In this document: piece by piece, positions 7,499 to 14,434 of the stretch
Layout of the letters: each line of letters starts with the position of its first letter
Numbering within the stretch: the stretch's first letter is position 1
NCBI GenBank assembly: GCA_025356615.1
Contig: JANXSH010000313.1
Location: forward strand, 1 to 15,529
Length of the DNA: 15,529 nucleotides
Origin: Planctomycetia bacterium
GTDB taxonomy: Bacteria; Planctomycetota; Planctomycetia; Gemmatales; Gemmataceae
Direction of reading: 5' to 3'
Notes under the pieces: generated by a model
What the model was told of the DNA's origin: nothing
Databases searched by the model: none
The model's input: only the letters and a program-made list of their open reading frames with translations
Position numbers and translations under genes: made by a program

Positions 7499-8077
7499 TC
7501 ATGGCAGCAGATCGGCGACCGCGATACTCGCGCCGGGCAGCGCCAGCGGCGAGACGGTCGCGCCCGGCTGAAGATCGACGCGCGAGGCGTAGATCCATCC
7601 AAAGCGAGCGTTCGGCTCGGGGATAGGATCGCGGTAGACCTCCAGTCGCATATCGACGAGGTTCAGGATCCAGTAGTCCGCGATGCCCGAAGCGGCGTAG
7701 AGGCACGACTTGGTGTTGCGATCGAACTGTAGTGTCGTGTCGCTGACTTCGACGATGAGCAGGGCGGTCGTTGGCGTAAAAAGGCCGACGTGACTACGCC
7801 TTCCCCCAGTCACGACCGCGAGGTCCGGCTCAGGCACGGAGTCGGACGGCGGATCTAACGGGCCATGGTTACGCACCCAGAAGTCCTCTCCGAATGCCTG
7901 CTTCAATGCTTCCTGAGTCAGTGCGACCCCGAGCGAGTGGAAGTTCGTCGTGGGGTCGAACTCGAGTATCTCTCCGTCGATCAGTTGCTCCCGCCGCTCG
8001 AGAAATAGCCCCGCATCGCTGGCCCGGTAATAGTCTTCCTTCGTCCAGTGAAACGGACGTGGCTCCTCGTCGTCCAT
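7499..8077 (-). CDS. Uma2-family (DUF820) PD-(D/E)XK nuclease-like protein
   Basis: A 192-residue protein with the Uma2 layout: W-T-K-E-D-Y (11-16), L-I-D-G-E-I (32-37; E36), P-E-P-D-L-A-V-V (82-89; D85), L-I-V-E-V-S (107-112; E110), and N-T-K-S-C-L-Y-A-A-S-G-I-A-D-Y-W-I (121-137; K123), which supply the acidic and lysine positions of the restriction-endonuclease fold. Uma2 proteins are strongly expanded in cyanobacteria and planctomycetes; a nuclease role is predicted from the fold, and their biology is unclear. The ATG at 8077 has a near-perfect AAGGAGG 7 to 8 bases upstream and lies 11 bases after the stop of the radical SAM gene, so it is probably co-transcribed. An upstream extension of 63 codons runs into the radical SAM gene and is rejected. 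Confidence 0.88.
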   Translation of the reverse strand: MDDEEPRPFHWTKEDYYRASDAGLFLERREQLIDGEILEFDPTTNFHSLGVALTQEALKQAFGEDFWVRNHGPLDPPSDSVPEPDLAVVTGGRRSHVGLFTPTTALLIVEVSDTTLQFDRNTKSCLYAASGIADYWILNLVDMRLEVYRDPIPEPNARFGWIYASRVDLQPGATVSPLALPGASIAVADLLP

Positions 8078-8088
8078 CGTCCCCTCCT

Positions 8089-9888
8089 TCACTGCGCCGT
8101 CGCCATCACCTGGAGCTGGAGCAAACTCCGGTTCTGCTCCTTCTCCAGGTACTCGCGGCCCTTCTTGACGTTGATGGTGTCCCACGGCAGCACCTCGGAG
8201 GTCGGCCGGGCGCGGTGGACGTACCAGTCGAAATCGATGCCGAGATCCTCGACGACCTGCTTCCACAACTCAGGCTGGAAGCACTCGCGCCAGCTGTCGA
8301 GGCGTGCCCCGCGCCGCCACGCCTCCTCGAGGACGCGCGAGATCCGCCGGTCGCCGCGCGTCAGAAGCCCCTCGAGCATGCTCGTCTCGATGTCGTGCTG
8401 CTTGATCGTGACCGCCTTGAGGCGCGTCCGCGAGCGCATGTACTGGCCCGCCTCGCGCAGGTATTCGCGGGTCGCCATGCCGTTCCACTGGTACGGCGTG
8501 TGCGGCTTCGGGACGAAGTTCGACACCGACGCGGTCACTTCCTTGTAGCGCCCGGTGACTTCCTTGCTGATACGTGCGATCTTCTCGGCCATGTCCACGA
8601 TGCCGTCGAGGTCCACGCGGCGCTCCCCCGGCAGGCCGATGAGGAAGTACAACTTGATCTTCTGCCAGCCCTCGGCGAAGGCGTTGCGGCAGCCCTCGTA
8701 GAGGTCCTCGTTGCGGATCGGCTTGCGGATCTGCTCGCGCATGTCGTCGCGGGCCACCTCGGGGGCGAGCGTCATGCCGCTCTTGCGGATGCCGCCCATG
8801 AGCTTCGGCAGCTTCGGGAAGTGCTCGTTGACGCGCAAGCTCGGCAGCGAGACGGCGACGCCCAGCGGGGCGAACGTCTCTCGCATGCGCTCGACCAGCT
8901 CGAAGAACTGCGGGTAGTCACTCGTCGAAAGGCTCAGGAGGCTGATCTCCTTGTAGCCCGTGTTGCGGTACGCCGTGAGGGCGGCCTCGACGATCGTCTC
9001 GACGCTGCGCGTGCGCAACGGCCGTTTGATGACGGTCGATTGACAGAACCGGCACTGCCAGGGGCAGCCGCGCATGATCTCGATCGCGATGCGGTCGTGC
9101 GGCGTCTGGATGAACGACACGATCGGGTGCGTCGGCAGGGGGATGTCGTCGAAGTCCTGCCTAATCTGGCACGCCATCACTTCCCTCGGCACGTCGGCGC
9201 GTGTGCGGTTCATCGCCGCGAGCGTCCCGTCGGCGTGGTACTCCGGCTCGTAGAACATCGGCGCGTAGGCCCACGTCGTCGCCCCCACGATGTCGGCGAT
9301 CATGTCTTCGCGGGACAGGTCGCCGCGTTCCTTGAGCGTCATCCACCGATCCATGATCCAGGCCAAGCTCTCCTCGCCGTCGCCGATGACGAAGAGATCG
9401 ACGAACGGCGCGAGCAACTCGGGGTTCTGCGCCCCCGGCCCGCCGGCGATGACGAGCGGATGCTCGAGTGTGCGGTCTTCGGAGTGCAGCGGGATGCCGC
9501 CGAGCGACAGCATGGTGAGGATGTTGGTGTAGCCGACCTCGTATTGCAGGCTGAAGCCGATGAGGTCGTACTGGTGCAGCGGCGTGAACGACTCGAGGCC
9601 GTAGAGCGGCAAGCCCGCGCGGAGCAACTCGCCCTCGAAGTCGAGCCAGGGCGTGAAGACGCGCTCGCAGGCCCACTGCGGGTCGGCGTTCATGATCGAG
9701 TACAACACCTGGAGGCCGTGGTGGCTGGTGCCGAGTGTGTAGGTGTCGGGGAAGGCGATGACGAGCTTGCCGCGGACCGTGCGGTGGTCCTTGAGGACGC
9801 TGTTGAGCTCGCCCCCGATGTACTGAGCGGGCATCTGGACTCGGGGCAGTAGGCGGTCGATCGCCTCGCGCAGGGCGGTGTTGTACAT
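8089..9888 (-). CDS. B12-binding-type radical SAM protein (TIGR03960-like)
   Basis: A 599-residue protein. The N-terminal part (about 40-200) looks like a cobalamin-binding-type Rossmann domain (L-V-I-A-F-P-D-T-Y, 42-50; I-A-G-G-P-G-A-Q-N-P, 147-156; I-G-D-G-E-E-S, 168-174). The radical SAM core starts with R-G-C-P-W-Q-C-R-F-C, whose cysteines C275, C279 and C282 form the CxxxCxxC site for a 4Fe-4S cluster. The C-terminal L-P-W-D-T-I (about 573-578) is typical of the TIGR03960 family, whose reaction is not established. In many bacteria it is fused or adjacent to a DUF2344 (TIGR03936) protein; here the next gene is Uma2 instead. The ATG at 9888 has GGAG about 10 bases upstream and a good promoter at 9935-9963. 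Codons 1-85 and the promoter are duplicated at 13648-14159. Confidence 0.88.
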   Translation of the reverse strand: MYNTALREAIDRLLPRVQMPAQYIGGELNSVLKDHRTVRGKLVIAFPDTYTLGTSHHGLQVLYSIMNADPQWACERVFTPWLDFEGELLRAGLPLYGLESFTPLHQYDLIGFSLQYEVGYTNILTMLSLGGIPLHSEDRTLEHPLVIAGGPGAQNPELLAPFVDLFVIGDGEESLAWIMDRWMTLKERGDLSREDMIADIVGATTWAYAPMFYEPEYHADGTLAAMNRTRADVPREVMACQIRQDFDDIPLPTHPIVSFIQTPHDRIAIEIMRGCPWQCRFCQSTVIKRPLRTRSVETIVEAALTAYRNTGYKEISLLSLSTSDYPQFFELVERMRETFAPLGVAVSLPSLRVNEHFPKLPKLMGGIRKSGMTLAPEVARDDMREQIRKPIRNEDLYEGCRNAFAEGWQKIKLYFLIGLPGERRVDLDGIVDMAEKIARISKEVTGRYKEVTASVSNFVPKPHTPYQWNGMATREYLREAGQYMRSRTRLKAVTIKQHDIETSMLEGLLTRGDRRISRVLEEAWRRGARLDSWRECFQPELWKQVVEDLGIDFDWYVHRARPTSEVLPWDTINVKKGREYLEKEQNRSLLQLQVMATAQ

Positions 9889-9963
9889 TGTCCGATTCTC
9901 CGGGCGGTGCCTCGTTTCATGAGCCTACATGCGGATTATGGCAACGCGGAGGCGGGGCGACAA
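9633..9963 (-). repeat. direct repeat, copy A: 5' end and promoter of the radical SAM gene
   Basis: From 9633 to 9888 the sequence is about 93% identical to 13648-14102 once the 199 bases of transposable element plus target duplication in the far copy are removed; there are no other gaps in the coding part. Similarity goes on into the promoter (to about 9963), with 18 bases present here that are absent in the far copy. Both copies point the same way and bracket the methyltransferase/ATPase cassette. Confidence 0.88.
9935..9963 (-). promoter_or_regulatory. sigma-70-type promoter of the radical SAM operon
   Basis: On the minus strand TTGTCG (9963-9958) and CATAAT (9940-9935) are 17 bases apart, both close to consensus. 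Transcription would start near 9928, giving a leader of about 40 bases. The same two hexamers with the same 17-base spacing recur at the duplicated copy (14159-14131), although the spacer bases differ, which supports their function. Confidence 0.72.
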
Positions 9964-10128
9964 CGGCAGACGGCCGTAAAACAAGATCACACGGCGCAGC
10001 CACGAACCGCGATGGCGTGCACGTCGGCCTGCGGCTCGAGGTTGCGTCCCACGATTATCCGTACCTAGAGGGCATGGAGCGTGTCCGGCCAATTGCGGCG
10101 GTGTCGCGGGCACAGAACCAACGGCTCA

Positions 10129-12132
10129 CTACTTCTTGCCGGGCCGCCCCGGCTTCGGCGGGGCGGTAGCAGGCTTCTTGGGAGGGGTCGGGACCGACTT
10201 TGAAACTTTGGGATCTGACACGCCGCGCTTTTTTGCCTTTTGCAAGGCCGCGTACCGCTGCAGGAATTCACGGTGGCTCTTTTCGACCATCGACAAGAGT
10301 TCGACATAGCGGCGGATGAAGATGTTCGACCTCTCGAGATTTTCCCGGCGCTGCCTCACTGCCCCAGTATCCACGGATTCCCCGCAGAGTAGGTAGCCGA
10401 TTACGGTCTTGTAGCTCATGTGGGGATCTGTTGACTTCATGACGTGCTCCCGCATGAATCCGACATACGCCTCGATTTGGGCAAGTTCCTTTAGCGACAC
10501 CTTGCACCCCGGCCGCTTGATCTCGACCACCACCAAGTTGTTGGCCTCGCCGACACACAAGAAGTCGATGCGCTTATTCTCCTCCAGGGTGTCGGTTGGT
10601 TCGGGGAATTCGCTCCTGAGTAGTTGGCTGTATGTCGTCTCGTCCGCGATCAAGCTCCATCGGGGATCGAGAACCCACGGGAACTCCTTTAAGAAGTTGT
10701 GCAGCGTCGGCACCTCGAGGGCATTAGTATCAATCAGGTCTTGGAGCTTCTCGATGGTCTTGATCCGCCCTTCCGTTACGCGCATCATCTCTTTAGCCTC
10801 GATGACTTCCCAGTCCCGGAATAGCCCGATGAGTTTCGGGATGTCGGCAATTTCGGCGCGGCCCATCTCCTCCGCAAGTTCCTTGAATGCGTCGAACTCG
10901 ACGAAGTCCATGCAAATCTGGACGACCGGCAGCTGGTCCTCCAACGTTGCCATGGGGTTCTTCTTGACGATCTCGCGGATGAGTTTGTCGGCCACCCGCC
11001 AAGTAGCCTGGCCCTCGTGCCGCTCCGTGTCCTCCTTGAACTTCTTGTAGATGGGATTCTCGATTAGATCCTTTTCATTGTCCTCACTCCGTCGCTCAGC
11101 CCACGCCCGCGCGATCCGATTGACCTTCTCCTGCCCCCATTTCTTAAACGCGGCATTGGCCTCAGTGTCCCAGACCAGCGAGTTGCGCGTGGTTGCGATG
11201 GTGTCCTCGGCCTCATCTACGAATTCCGCATGCAACTCCCCGACGATGTAGGAGAGCGCAAACTGCTGACCAACGGTGGCGTCGAATACCCAAGGCTCTT
11301 GGACCAATTTGCCTCGGGCCATGATAACGATGCCGCGTTGGATGCCGTCCGCCACTTCCGCTGTACGGTTAAGTGCCCCGATCCAGCCGTTGACCACCCA
11401 ACCGGTGTTCGGCATGATCTCTTCGTTTTCGACCTTCCATAAATACTTCTTGCCCTCAACGTCCGTGTCCAGCAGTTTCTGGAGATCGCGTTCGGAGGGG
11501 GTAATCGGCTTGCCGTTGACCTCGAGTCGAAAGTTCTTCTCACTTATGACCGAGAATCGGCGGGCTAGTGCCCGGCGGAGCGTGTCGATGCTGATCGACT
11601 TGTTGCGGAATTTAGAAAAATTCCTTAACGTGATGCGCGTACCCTTCTTGACCTTCCCGGTTGCCGGAAGGACAGGCATCTCCAACTCGCGGTTGACCTT
11701 GTTCCTCTCGAATTCCTCCATACTCATCTCGAAGCGTGAGGGCTCGCCATCGCATACAGTTTCGATCTCGATAGTCCCGGCGATGCCAAAAGCAGAAAAC
11801 TTCCCAATTCCCTTCCGACCCATCACCTTCCGCCCCTTCTGGGTGTTCGTATCCCCGCACTCCTTCCGCCGGTCTCGGCCAACGATCATATACGCTTCTC
11901 GGATGTCAATATCCGACATACCCATGCCATCGTCTTCGATCACGATCTCGGACTTGCTGGTGAGCGGGGTCGTCGGGATCGTGATGGATACGACCGATGC
12001 GTCGGCGTCCCAGGCATTGGAGACCAGTTCGCCGATTACGGGCGGAAGGGTCGAATACATCTGGAGGCCTAGATGCTTGATCGTCCCGATGTCGAATTTC
12101 ATCTTGAACGGAGGACGCTTCGGCTTGCTCAT
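10129..12132 (-). CDS. GHKL (MORC/MutL/Hsp90-type) ATPase fused to a PD-(D/E)XK-like nuclease; putative restriction component
   Basis: A 667-residue two-domain protein. The N-terminal GHKL ATPase shows the N box E-L-V-S-N-A-W-D-A-D-A (35-45; E35, N39, D42), G1 box D-D-G-M-G-M (67-72) and G2 box G-R-K-G-I-G-K-F-S-A-F-G (105-116). A probable S5-like transducer follows (about 200-310), then a helical linker (about 320-470). The C-terminal part has F-L-K-E-F-P-W-V-L (479-487), R-I-D-F-L (521-525; D523), V-V-V-E-I-K-R-P-G (534-542; E537, K539) and Q-I-E-A-Y (552-556), a PD-(D/E)XK pattern resembling DUF4263/Shedu-type nucleases. The tail (about 633-667) is Lys/Pro-rich and probably disordered. The ATG overlaps the methyltransferase stop (ATGA), with GGAG 9 bases upstream. 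GHKL ATPases of the MutL/MORC type with nuclease domains are known in bacterial restriction-modification loci, so a restriction or defence role is inferred. Base composition is visibly less GC-rich than in the flanks. Confidence 0.85.
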   Translation of the reverse strand: MSKPKRPPFKMKFDIGTIKHLGLQMYSTLPPVIGELVSNAWDADASVVSITIPTTPLTSKSEIVIEDDGMGMSDIDIREAYMIVGRDRRKECGDTNTQKGRKVMGRKGIGKFSAFGIAGTIEIETVCDGEPSRFEMSMEEFERNKVNRELEMPVLPATGKVKKGTRITLRNFSKFRNKSISIDTLRRALARRFSVISEKNFRLEVNGKPITPSERDLQKLLDTDVEGKKYLWKVENEEIMPNTGWVVNGWIGALNRTAEVADGIQRGIVIMARGKLVQEPWVFDATVGQQFALSYIVGELHAEFVDEAEDTIATTRNSLVWDTEANAAFKKWGQEKVNRIARAWAERRSEDNEKDLIENPIYKKFKEDTERHEGQATWRVADKLIREIVKKNPMATLEDQLPVVQICMDFVEFDAFKELAEEMGRAEIADIPKLIGLFRDWEVIEAKEMMRVTEGRIKTIEKLQDLIDTNALEVPTLHNFLKEFPWVLDPRWSLIADETTYSQLLRSEFPEPTDTLEENKRIDFLCVGEANNLVVVEIKRPGCKVSLKELAQIEAYVGFMREHVMKSTDPHMSYKTVIGYLLCGESVDTGAVRQRRENLERSNIFIRRYVELLSMVEKSHREFLQRYAALQKAKKRGVSDPKVSKSVPTPPKKPATAPPKPGRPGKK
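10144..10166. other. GC-rich stem-loop at the 3' end of the ATPase/nuclease gene
   Basis: CCGCCCC (10144-10150) and GGGGCGG (10160-10166) can form a 7-bp stem with a 9-base loop. It lies in the Pro/Lys-rich tail codons just before the stop, with no following T run, so it may only reflect proline codons, or it may slow the end of the transcript. Confidence 0.25.
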
Positions 12133-13172
12133 GGAAGGCGACTCCGTTCTGGCTTTATCGATCTCACCACAGCCCGCCCCAGCCGTTTGGCCAGTTCGAC
12201 AGGAACCGCGTTACCTATCTGCCCGGCTATGTTGAAGATCGATCCCCCGTAGAACTCATACTCGTCTGGGAAAGTCTGAAGGGCTGCCGCCTCGCGCAGG
12301 GATATCCCACGATCTTCATCAGGATGCGCGAACCGGCCACAGTACACGTCCGTGCAGCGACAGGTTAATGTGGGGGCAGGCTTGTCCCAGGACATGCGAC
12401 CGAACACGTCCTTGTGGACTTTAGGCCGTGCTTTGTGGCAGTCCAGTAGTATCGAGTCGTCGATTACGTCACTACGGCTGCCGCCATCCTTCGGCACGGC
12501 GGCAAGGATCTGGTGGTGCTGCTGGTTGAGTTGCCGCGCGACGTGGTTTAGGAAGAGAGGAGGAACGCCAGGTTCCGCAGGCGTCGGAAACCTCGCAATG
12601 GCATCTCGCACCGTAGGCACCTGTCGGCTCCGGCGCGGTGGCTTGATCGGGCCGAGCCGCGAGGCCATCAAGATGAACCGCTTCCTTACCTGCGGCACGC
12701 CATAGTCTTTAGCGTCGAGCATGCGATTGAACACATGACCGAACCCGCACTCGTCCAATATCTTCGCAAACCGCTCATAGATGTCTCGACCGTAAGCGTT
12801 GTTAAGGCCAGGAACGTTTTCCACCAGAATAAAATCTGGTGGCGCTTTCCGAACTAGTTCGGCGAACACTAGGAGCAATTCCTTGCGGTCGTCTTCCCCA
12901 TGCATCTGGTTCAGCGTCGAGAACGGCTGACAGGGCGTGCAGGCGGCGTACAGAACTCGATCTTGCGCCCTGATACTCAACTCGTTGCGCAATTCGCAAA
13001 TGTTGACAAGGTGGATATCATTGCAGACGAATCGGCTCGGCGAGTTGTTGCATTCGTAGGTCCGGCGCAGATCAGAGTTGTTGTCCACGCCCGCTAGCAC
13101 GGAGATACCTGCGTCGAGCATCCCCCTCGTGAGACCGCCCGCGCCGCAGAAGAAGTCGATGGCTTTGAGCAT
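12129..13172 (-). CDS. C5-cytosine DNA methyltransferase (Dcm family)
   Basis: A complete 347-residue C5 methyltransferase. Motif I is D-F-F-C-G-A-G-G-L (6-14; AdoMet binding), motif IV is T-P-C-Q-P-F-S (79-85; nucleophile C81), motif VI is V-E-N-V-P-G (117-122; E118), motif VIII is Q-V-R-K-R-F (161-166), and motifs IX and X are R-E-A-A-A-L-Q-T-F-P-D and G-Q-I-G-N-A-V-P near the C-terminus. The region between VIII and IX, which holds target recognition, is about 110 residues long, at the short end for the family; the recognition sequence cannot be read from it. It would methylate cytosine at carbon 5 and protect host DNA from the partner protein, with which it overlaps by ATGA. No Vsr-type mismatch nuclease and no controller (C-protein) gene is seen. 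The ATG at 13172 lacks a good ribosome binding site. It is first in the cassette; its promoter is not clear. Confidence 0.94.
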   Translation of the reverse strand: MLKAIDFFCGAGGLTRGMLDAGISVLAGVDNNSDLRRTYECNNSPSRFVCNDIHLVNICELRNELSIRAQDRVLYAACTPCQPFSTLNQMHGEDDRKELLLVFAELVRKAPPDFILVENVPGLNNAYGRDIYERFAKILDECGFGHVFNRMLDAKDYGVPQVRKRFILMASRLGPIKPPRRSRQVPTVRDAIARFPTPAEPGVPPLFLNHVARQLNQQHHQILAAVPKDGGSRSDVIDDSILLDCHKARPKVHKDVFGRMSWDKPAPTLTCRCTDVYCGRFAHPDEDRGISLREAAALQTFPDEYEFYGGSIFNIAGQIGNAVPVELAKRLGRAVVRSIKPERSRLP

Positions 13173-13647
13173 TGCTATTTCGGTTCGAAGCGACCCGCTG
13201 GGATCAGTAGAAGGGTGGGGATCGACTTATCATATCGGAAGCCGATCACTGCATCCACTTGTCGGATTTTTTCGACAGGAGAGCGGGGAACCGTGTCGTC
13301 ACGCCTTAAATGGACCCGCTCTCACCAGAACTTTATTTCTACCGCGCCGGGCGGAAGCCAGCAAACGGATTCGCCGACGAATAGTCCACGTTCCGCGACC
13401 GTCGGCGGTATCATCGCTTCGCCTCCGGGTATCCCGCCCCCACTTGACCCAGGGCTTGGCCTACATCTACTCGCATGGGTGCCCCTGCGAAATGCGCTTG
13501 TAAATGCGACTCGGCCTCCGGGAAAAGAGTAACTCCTTTAATTCGGCCTGAAAATCCTGCCCATCCACGCTACCTTCTCATTATGCCCTCGCACGATGTA
13601 CCCCGGCATGGAAGGCTTCCGCAGGACGCAACCGGGAAACCCATCGG
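13173..13647. other. non-coding stretch upstream of the methyltransferase
   Basis: About 475 bases between the methyltransferase start and the pseudogene fragment. I see no convincing gene, tRNA or array. A small perfect stem-loop (ATCGG-AAG-CCGAT, 13234-13246) lies about 60 bases upstream of the start and could be an operator, but there is nothing else to support this. The right end meets the radical SAM fragment at about 13648, the probable junction of the inserted DNA. Confidence 0.5.
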
Positions 13648-13828
13648 CCTTGAAGTCGAGCCAGGGGGTGAAGACGCGCTGGCAGGCCCATTGCGGGTCG
13701 GCGTTCATGATCGAGTACAGAACCTGGAGGCCGTGATGGCTGGTGCCGAGCGTGTAGGTGTCGGGGAAAGCGATGACGAGCTTGCCGCGGACCGTGCGGT
13801 GGTCTTTGAGGACGCTGTTGAGTTCGCC

Positions 13829-13837
13829 CCCGATGTA
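13829..13837. repeat. target-site duplication, left copy (9 bp)
   Basis: CCCGATGTA here recurs at 14028-14036 on the other side of the element. The uninterrupted radical SAM gene has this sequence once, at the matching place (about 9814-9822). One more C matches on the left, so the duplication is 9 or 10 bp; 9 gives gap-free alignment of the inverted repeats. Confidence 0.85.
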
Positions 13838-14027
13838 CCATCCCTTCCAAGGTGGATGAGAAAACGATGAGAATCGCAAACTCAATGGGTGCAATCGGTT
13901 GCGTCAGTGACGATCAGTCGTCATTGCCTTCGATTCGGTTTTTCTTCGTAACCGGAGGCTGGCTGGTTGACGCAACATCTTGGCAACACTGATGTTATGC
14001 TTCTCTCATCCACCTTGGAAGGCATAC
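13838..14027. mobile_element. 190-bp MITE-like element
   Basis: The ends are inverted repeats of about 24 bp with three mismatches. The left end begins CCATCCCTTCCAAGG and the right end, read on the other strand, begins GTATGCCTTCCAAGG; both continue GTGGATGAGA. The repeats are flanked by a 9-bp target duplication, and comparison with the intact radical SAM gene shows the exact insertion. The interior is less GC-rich than its surroundings, codes for nothing, and holds a perfect stem-loop, TGACGA-TCAG-TCGTCA (13908-13923). With no transposase it must have been moved by an autonomous insertion sequence elsewhere in the genome. A target duplication of 9 or 10 bp occurs in several insertion-sequence families, including IS4-like ones, so the parent cannot be named here. 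Confidence 0.87.
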
Positions 14028-14036
14028 CCCGATGTA
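14028..14036. repeat. target-site duplication, right copy (9 bp)
   Basis: This is the second copy of CCCGATGTA; directly after it the radical SAM reading frame continues with the codons that follow the insertion point. Confidence 0.85.
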
Positions 14037-14130
14037 CTGAGCGGGCATCTGGACCCGTGGGAGCAAACGGTCGATCGCCTCGCGCAGGGCGGTGTTGTAC
14101 ATGGAATGGACTCCGGGTAGGGCGAAATGG

Positions 14131-14159
14131 ATTATGGCGACCGAACGGCGGGCCGACAA
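14131..14159 (-). promoter_or_regulatory. duplicated sigma-70-type promoter in front of the radical SAM fragment
   Basis: TTGTCG (14159-14154) and CATAAT (14136-14131) with 17 bases between them are the same hexamers and spacing as the promoter of the intact gene, while the spacer has diverged. If active, it would transcribe leftward through the pseudogene and transposable element toward the methyltransferase start about 950 bases away. Confidence 0.65.
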
Positions 14160-14434
14160 GGCGAGGAGGATCGGATGGGAATGAAGTCTCTTTTATTGAT
14201 TCTGCGACAATGATGCTGAAGAGTCATGAGTAGGGCGACCTGCGAGTCAGCATCTTTGGCGCAGGACCGTATTGGCTTTCACGCCGATGTGCTGCTCGAC
14301 CCAACCGACGAGCCGACAAGTTCGTCTAGCCTCCGCGCTTCGGGGTCTGTATAGATCAGTTCGCTCGCTCACGTTCGGCCTTCGCCGGGGTGAGCGCGAA
14401 CAGACCCATATCACGGAATGAGGGAGATACCCTG

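Larger units (their letters stand above)
13648..14102 (-). pseudogene. truncated radical SAM gene, 5' fragment, interrupted by a MITE
   Basis: This is a second copy of the first 85 codons of the radical SAM gene at 8089-9888. The ATG at 14102 and codons 1-25 (M-Y-N-T-A-L-R-E-A-I onward, identical in protein) are followed by a 190-bp insertion, after which the same frame resumes at G-E-L-N-S and runs to W-L-D-F. Beyond 13648 similarity stops abruptly and the frame continues into unrelated sequence, with a stop at 13538. The radical SAM core and its cysteines are missing, so it cannot be active. In the surviving codons there are about 14 synonymous changes against the intact copy but only E75Q plus one change at the junction (E85K). 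Its promoter is still intact. Confidence 0.88.

Noticed and set aside
8078..8266. 63-residue N-terminal extension of the Uma2 protein
   Set aside because: It overlaps the end of the radical SAM gene, while the ATG at 8077 has a near-perfect Shine-Dalgarno sequence.
7894..9852. 652-codon open frame on the plus strand
   Set aside because: It lies entirely antisense to the radical SAM and Uma2 genes, and its product is an Arg/Val/Asp/His-rich low-complexity sequence typical of the reverse strand of GC-rich coding DNA.
11276..12235. 319-codon open frame on the plus strand in the cassette
   Set aside because: It is antisense to the GHKL ATPase gene and has a Ser/Arg/Pro-rich composition without motifs.
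13170..13647. Possible tRNA or controller-protein gene upstream of the methyltransferase
   Set aside because: A GGTTCGAAG string near 13180 recalls a T-loop but no cloverleaf can be built around it, and no small helix-turn-helix frame is seen.
14390..14434. GTG start for the PpiC-type protein
   Set aside because: It would bury the signal peptide behind 15 polar residues; the ATG at 14435 has a better ribosome binding site.
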